Shown piece after piece: positions 5,437 through 8,787 of a stretch of DNA of 8,787 nucleotides. The notes beneath the pieces were generated by a model, which worked only from the letters and a program-made list of their open reading frames with translations, ran no database searches and was not told the DNA's origin. Numbering within the stretch: position 1 is the stretch's first letter; the number at the start of each line of letters is the position of its first letter. The DNA is from Desulforudis sp. (GTDB lineage: Bacteria > Bacillota > Desulfotomaculia > Desulfotomaculales > Desulforudaceae): assembly GCA_014859075.1 (NCBI GenBank), contig JACUUW010000072.1, positions 1-8,787 on the forward strand, read 5' to 3'. The translations under genes were made by a program, and so were the position numbers.

Positions 5437-7203
5437 ATGCGGGGACAGGTTTCGGTGCGAAACGGCCGTGCACTGGTCGAAGATCCCCCTGAAGGTGGCA
5501 AGCCGGCTACCATTACACCTTCGCCTGGAATCCGGTTGTTCGTCAACGGGGAGGAAATCCTGAAAACCACACCGGTATGCTCATCCGATGAGATCCTGCT
5601 TGAGCCGCAGACTGATTCAACGCCCGGCACCCTTGAGGTGACCGTCGATGCCGAGCGGATGATGGCCTGGGTAAAAGCGCGGCCGGATTTAACGGTTTCC
5701 AGGACCGTTTTGGATCACCCCCCGGTCAGCGACCTCGTACTGCAGACCCAGCCGGTCACCAGCACCTCCTTTCCGTGGACGACACCCGCGGTCGTGGCCT
5801 TTCTCCGAGAGAAAGGGATCACTTTCGGCATTTTGGACGACGACATCACCGCCTTTCTCGAGCAGGGTAGCGAGGGTCAGGTGCTGGCCGCCAAAGGCCG
5901 GCCCCCCTCCCTGCCCACCGACGAGAAGGTGGTAGTTCTTTTTGAAACCAAAGGAACGGGCAAACCAACAGTCCGTGAAGACGGGACGGTGGACTACAAG
6001 GACCTGCAACTGTTTTCCTCCGTCAGCGAGGGTGCCCTTCTGGGTGTCAAGAGCCAAGCCGTTCCCGGCACACCGGGAACCACGGTCACCGGGGAAACCG
6101 TTCCTGCTCCCGAACCCAAACGCTATGTTCTCCAGCCCGGCCGGAACACCGAAGTCGCCCCTGACGGGCTTGCGATCAAGGCCATCGCCGGCGGGCGTCC
6201 CGAGGTGCACCAGGCCGACGATACCTACCGCTTTGAGATTGTTCCCGTCCTCGAGCATTATTCGAATGTCGACCTTAGAACCGGTAACATCAGTTTCAAA
6301 GGAGATGTGAAGGTAACCGGCCTGGTGGCCGAGGGAATGGCCGTCAAGGCCGACGGTCAGATCCGGATCACCGGCACGGTGTCCGGCGCCGTCATCCAGA
6401 GTGAACGGGGGGTGGTAATCGACGGCCACGTCTTCTCCAGCGAAATCAGAGCCGGCACCCACCTGGCCAAGTACCTCGCTCCGGTCACTCAGTTGGCGTC
6501 CGAATATACGCAGGCCCTGGCGGCCTGCCGGCAACTGCTGCAGAGGGCCGCTGAAGCCGGACAATCGGCCACCGCCGGGCAGATGTTTCTGTTGCTGTTG
6601 GACCACCGGTTCCGGACCCTACCCGGCCAGGTGAACCAACTGCGGGAAATGATCGCCAATACCAGGAAGGCCAATCTCTGGTTGCCACCGAACCTGGAGA
6701 AACCGATAGATGTTCTCGCGCAGCAGTTTCTCGGCATCGAAGTGGTTTCGCTCCAGACAGTCAAGCCCCTGGAAACAGTTCTACACCAATTGCAGGATGC
6801 ACGCGCCGAACTGGAACAACTCAGTCAACAGCAGTATGGTGTCGAACTGGCGTCAGTGGCCAACAGTCTTGTGGAGACTACCGGAAACGTCAAGATCGGT
6901 ACCCGGGGTAGCTATAATTCCAGGATTCATGCCGGGGGCGACGTGCGCATCGACGGCAACCTCAAGGGAGGCCTGGTCCAGGCCAAGGGGGATGTGTACG
7001 TGGCTACGGCCGGAAGTCAACGCGCGGCCGCGGAAACCAAAATTCAGACCGTCGACGGCAAAAGAGTCAAACTCGATCTGGTCTACCCGGGGGTGATCAT
7101 CCATATCGAGCACCGTACGATCCGTGTCAAGCAACCCACGCGCAACGCAACCGCCAGGCTGTACGCGGATAGCGTTGACCTAACCGGATCGCCCGTCCGC
7201 TGA
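5437..7203 (+). CDS. DUF342 / FapA family protein
   Basis: The 588-residue product belongs to the DUF342 family, whose members are often annotated flagellar assembly protein A; the molecular role is not settled. Residues 1-62 are a small extra N-terminal segment (GQVSVRNGRALVEDP, LFVNGEEI). About 66-270 is the DUF342 N-terminal part, including the FLREKGITFGI helix region and GTPGTTVTGE (211-220). About 275-340 is a Gly-rich repetitive beta stretch (GNISFKGDVKVTG, KADGQIRITGTVSGAVI). About 345-470 is helical and Gln/Leu-rich, likely a coiled coil, and about 482-525 resumes the beta repeats (GNVKIGTRG, AGGDVRIDGNLKGG). Such a helical insertion between beta-helix halves fits the family. No signal peptide or membrane helix is seen, suggesting a cytosolic protein. 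The ATG has TTTGGAGGG 6 bases upstream. No flagellar gene is nearby; the pilin-like gene is 94 bases upstream. Confidence 0.88.
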   Translation: MRGQVSVRNGRALVEDPPEGGKPATITPSPGIRLFVNGEEILKTTPVCSSDEILLEPQTDSTPGTLEVTVDAERMMAWVKARPDLTVSRTVLDHPPVSDLVLQTQPVTSTSFPWTTPAVVAFLREKGITFGILDDDITAFLEQGSEGQVLAAKGRPPSLPTDEKVVVLFETKGTGKPTVREDGTVDYKDLQLFSSVSEGALLGVKSQAVPGTPGTTVTGETVPAPEPKRYVLQPGRNTEVAPDGLAIKAIAGGRPEVHQADDTYRFEIVPVLEHYSNVDLRTGNISFKGDVKVTGLVAEGMAVKADGQIRITGTVSGAVIQSERGVVIDGHVFSSEIRAGTHLAKYLAPVTQLASEYTQALAACRQLLQRAAEAGQSATAGQMFLLLLDHRFRTLPGQVNQLREMIANTRKANLWLPPNLEKPIDVLAQQFLGIEVVSLQTVKPLETVLHQLQDARAELEQLSQQQYGVELASVANSLVETTGNVKIGTRGSYNSRIHAGGDVRIDGNLKGGLVQAKGDVYVATAGSQRAAAETKIQTVDGKRVKLDLVYPGVIIHIEHRTIRVKQPTRNATARLYADSVDLTGSPVR

Positions 7204-7214
7204 GGACCGGCCGC

Positions 7215-8126
7215 CTACGGGGAGCACTTGGCGCAGATGGACCGGAACAGCGTCGTGCTCAGGTAACGCTCGCCGCGGTCGGGCAGGATCACCACTATCG
7301 TGCCGGCGTCCATCGTTTCCGCGACCTTGATGGCGCCGGCCACCGCCGCGCCGCTCGACATGCCCACGAAAATGCCCCGCCTGGTAACCAAGAGCCTCGC
7401 CATTTGAAAAGCCTCACCATCGTTGACCACGATCTTTTCATCGAGCAGTTCCGGGTGATATATCCTAGGCGTGATCGCCTCATCCATGTTCTTCAATCCC
7501 TGGATGGCGTGACCTTTTACCGGCTCCACGCCTACAATCTTTATCTCCGGCTTCCGTTCCTTCAAGTACCGGGCGGTCCCCATCAGGGTTCCGGTGGTGC
7601 CCATGCCGGCCACAAACACATCCACTTCCCCGCCGATTTGCGCATAGATCTCCGGGCCGGTCGTTTCATAGTGGGCCAGGCTGTTGTTTTCGTTATCAAA
7701 CTGGTTGAGCATGAAATGGCTTCCCGGATCTTCCTCCACAATTTGGTACGCCCTCCGGATCGCGCCGTCGGTGCCTTCCCTGGCCGGCGTCAGTATCACT
7801 TCGGCCCCGAACGCTTCAAGAATCCGGCACCTCTCCACGCTTACACACTCCGGCATCACCAGTTTGACGTGGTGTCCCTTGGCGGCGCCGATCATAGCCA
7901 GAGCAATGCCGGTGTTCCCGGAAGTAGGTTCGAGAATGATCCTTCCGGGAGTAAGCAAGCCGGCTTCTTCCGCCTTCTTGAGCATGTAATAGGCGGGCCG
8001 GTCTTTGATCGACCCCCCGGGGTTACCGGCCTCAAGCTTTCCCAGAATCCGTACCCGCGGATTTGAGACCAGGTTTCTCAACTCAATCAGCGGCGTATTG
8101 CCGATGCAAGAGAGTATGATGTCCAC
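7215..8126 (-). CDS. cysM: PLP-dependent cysteine synthase, CysM-like
   Basis: The enzyme makes cysteine by replacing the activated hydroxyl of a serine derivative with sulfide or another sulfur donor, using pyridoxal phosphate. The 303-residue product has the typical length. Motifs: GNTPL (9-13), GGSIKDRPA (37-45, PLP-binding Lys41), the substrate loop PTSGNTG (67-73), the phosphate-binding loop GMGTTGT (174-180) and SSGA (257-260). From memory, GTTGTLMGT, SVER, NMDE and YLST are shared with Mycobacterium tuberculosis CysM, which uses O-phosphoserine and a CysO thiocarboxylate, rather than with classical CysK (GTGGT). Substrate choice here is therefore open: O-acetylserine or O-phosphoserine. 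The start is a GTG at 8124-8126 with GGAGGCGA 7 bases upstream. It converges on the DUF342 gene with 11 bases between stops. No CysO, CysE or Mec-like partner is in the window. Confidence 0.93.
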   Translation of the reverse strand: MDIILSCIGNTPLIELRNLVSNPRVRILGKLEAGNPGGSIKDRPAYYMLKKAEEAGLLTPGRIILEPTSGNTGIALAMIGAAKGHHVKLVMPECVSVERCRILEAFGAEVILTPAREGTDGAIRRAYQIVEEDPGSHFMLNQFDNENNSLAHYETTGPEIYAQIGGEVDVFVAGMGTTGTLMGTARYLKERKPEIKIVGVEPVKGHAIQGLKNMDEAITPRIYHPELLDEKIVVNDGEAFQMARLLVTRRGIFVGMSSGAAVAGAIKVAETMDAGTIVVILPDRGERYLSTTLFRSICAKCSP

Positions 8127-8173
8127 GTCTTGATCGCCTCCGAAATCTGAACAACATTAGATTCACCCTGAGT

Positions 8174-8252
8174 GGTCGGATTTCCTGCACGGCGTACCTC
8201 TGGAAGTAGGTTAACCGGGGCGGGCACCCTACGCGGGGCATACCGTTGGACC
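8174..8252. repeat. Nested imperfect inverted repeat upstream of cysM
   Basis: Three pairs of arms nest around one centre: GGTC (8174-8177) with GACC (8249-8252); CGGCGTACC (8190-8198) with GGCATACCG (8237-8245), 8 of 9 pairing if G-U is allowed; and GTAGGTT (8206-8212) with ACCCTAC (8226-8232), 6 of 7. The inner arm runs into the palindrome GGTTAACC (8209-8216). It lies 48 bases upstream of the cysM start and 73 bases before the small basic gene, so either transcript could carry it as a structured leader; it could also be a protein-binding site. It does not match a T-box or SAM riboswitch signature. Confidence 0.6.
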
Positions 8253-8325
8253 ATCCTGCGCACATTAACACGGGAGGCTGAAAAGTGGCCGGACATTGAC
8301 CGCAACACGAAGGGAGAAACCGAAT

Positions 8326-8466
8326 TTGGCTGACAAAAAAAAGCAAACCGAATGGGTGAAACTGAACAACAGCCCCATGGGCCGGCTGGAGATGGAAGAA
8401 TTCAAGCACCGGCTCGCCGGAACCCGCCGCATTCAAAAAAAAAAGACCAAAAAGACGGTTACCTGA
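8326..8466 (+). CDS. Small, very basic protein of 46 residues, function unknown
   Basis: I do not recognise the family. The sequence starts MADKKKQTEWVKLNN, has a middle segment SPMGRLEMEEFKHRLAG, and ends in a lysine/arginine-rich tail with two Lys clusters. There is no hydrophobic segment, so a soluble protein binding RNA, DNA or ribosomes is possible, but this is inference. The TTG at 8326-8328 is chosen because AAGGGAG lies 8 bases upstream; the codons favour G or C in third position in the middle part, as in real genes here. Two A-runs (8335-8342 and 8436-8445) could provoke slippage or sequencing error. It is divergent from cysM, with the nested inverted repeat between them. Confidence 0.6.
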   Translation: MADKKKQTEWVKLNNSPMGRLEMEEFKHRLAGTRRIQKKKTKKTVT

Positions 8467-8536
8467 TGCTTACTGCGCCACCGTACACGGAAGGAATAGA
8501 CACAGTTGGTGCAACAGCCTTAAAGCGCCTACGGTG

Positions 8537-8638
8537 TTAGTGTAATTTGCCTTCGGCGTAACCCTGGGCGGCGCGCCGCCAGGCGGCGAGCCACACCCGG
8601 AACTCCCACACCTTGCCGCTGAAACGCAGGACCAACAA
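8537..8638 (-). CDS. Possible small protein of 33 residues, hypothetical
   Basis: A short frame rich in Trp, Arg and Ala (FSGKVWEFRVWLAAWRR within it) with strongly G/C-biased third positions. The TTG at 8636-8638 has AAGGGGG 9 bases upstream; the same frame stays open to a GTG at 8722 inside the terminal repeat. Against it: the length is small and it contains the perfect 14-bp palindrome GGCGGCGCGCCGCC (8567-8580), so the region may instead be a structured RNA or the remnant of a longer gene. Two to three aromatic residues spaced along the helix-like segment suggest an amphipathic peptide (inference). Confidence 0.35.
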   Translation of the reverse strand: MLVLRFSGKVWEFRVWLAAWRRAAQGYAEGKLH

Positions 8639-8710
8639 TTCGGTTCGCCCCCTTCCTAGATTGTCCAATCTATATGGGGCGAAACACGTTTTAATGATAA
8701 ACTGTAGCAT

Positions 8711-8781
8711 GGTGCCAGGCACTAACTTACTACTAACTTACTAACTTATTAACTTATTGATGTACTCCGATACCTGGCACC
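8711..8781. repeat. Small repeat element with inverted ends and TAACTTAY tandem units
   Basis: GGTGCCAGG (8711-8719) and CCTGGCACC (8773-8781) are exact inverted complements. Between them lie four 8-bp units: TAACTTAC at 8723-8730 and 8734-8741, then TAACTTAT at 8742-8749 and 8750-8757, with a TAC spacer after the first. The left end, GTGCCAGGCAC, is itself a near-palindrome, like the short GTGCCTGGCAC elements I recall as dispersed in some clostridial genomes. It could be a small non-autonomous element or a repetitive extragenic palindrome. No transposase is in the window. Confidence 0.75.
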
Positions 8782-8787
8782 GACAAT

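Noticed and set aside
5689..6606. 305-codon open frame on the minus strand inside the DUF342 gene
   Set aside because: It lies wholly opposite a well-supported gene, has no recognisable domain, and is explained by the GC-rich codon bias of that gene.
7404..8066. 220-codon open frame on the plus strand inside cysM
   Set aside because: Antisense shadow of a gene with all catalytic motifs; its translation is rich in His, Pro and Arg without family signals.
8127..8325. T-box or SAM riboswitch upstream of cysM, suggested by AGGGTG on the minus strand
   Set aside because: The T-box core AGGGTGGNACCGCG is broken after AGGGTG, and no terminator with a T-run or SAM-I core was seen.

Overview
The window looks like a chromosomal segment of an endospore-forming, GC-rich Firmicute, most plausibly a Peptococcaceae-type anaerobe (Desulfotomaculum/Pelotomaculum/Moorella relatives). 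The reasons are a sporulation sigma factor (pro-sigma-K), a YqeG-AroE gene order like that of Bacillus, strong AGGAGG-type ribosome binding sites, frequent TTG and GTG starts, and a fused MobA-MobB protein for molybdenum enzymes. The genus assignment is inference. No phage, CRISPR, rRNA, tRNA or transposase gene was seen.

Left part (1-1986, minus strand): a tightly packed operon read right to left. It holds a MobA-MobB fusion (molybdenum cofactor guanylylation), a YqeG-type HAD phosphatase that starts 4 bases after the MobA-MobB stop, and the N-terminal 112 residues of shikimate dehydrogenase AroE, whose start overlaps the end of yqeG. Divergent from it is sigK (2174-2881, plus strand), an intact pro-sigma-K gene with its hydrophobic pro-sequence and no interrupting element.

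Middle (2882-5342): a 227-base stretch where no gene is supported, a small minus-strand zinc-ribbon membrane protein (3109-3453), and a two-domain malic enzyme (3750-4931, plus strand) with a good sigma-A type promoter carrying a palindrome at the likely transcription start. After a spacer with a perfect 13-bp tandem duplication comes a 62-residue Flp-pilin-like membrane peptide (5154-5342).

Right part (5343-8787): a strong RNA hairpin separates the pilin-like gene from a 588-residue DUF342/FapA-family protein (5437-7203). This converges, with 11 bases between stops, on a CysM-like PLP-dependent cysteine synthase (7215-8126, minus strand). Upstream of the latter is an imperfect nested inverted repeat, and divergent from it a 46-codon gene for a very basic small protein (8326-8466) with a good ribosome binding site. 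The window ends in a small repeat element: GGTGCCAGG/CCTGGCACC inverted ends around four TAACTTAC/T units.

Most genes are housekeeping or metabolic: cofactor, aromatic and cysteine biosynthesis, and malate/pyruvate interconversion. The least explained parts are the pilin-like peptide plus DUF342 pair, the zinc-ribbon membrane protein, the small basic protein with its structured upstream region, and the terminal repeat. I found no clear multi-gene novel system.
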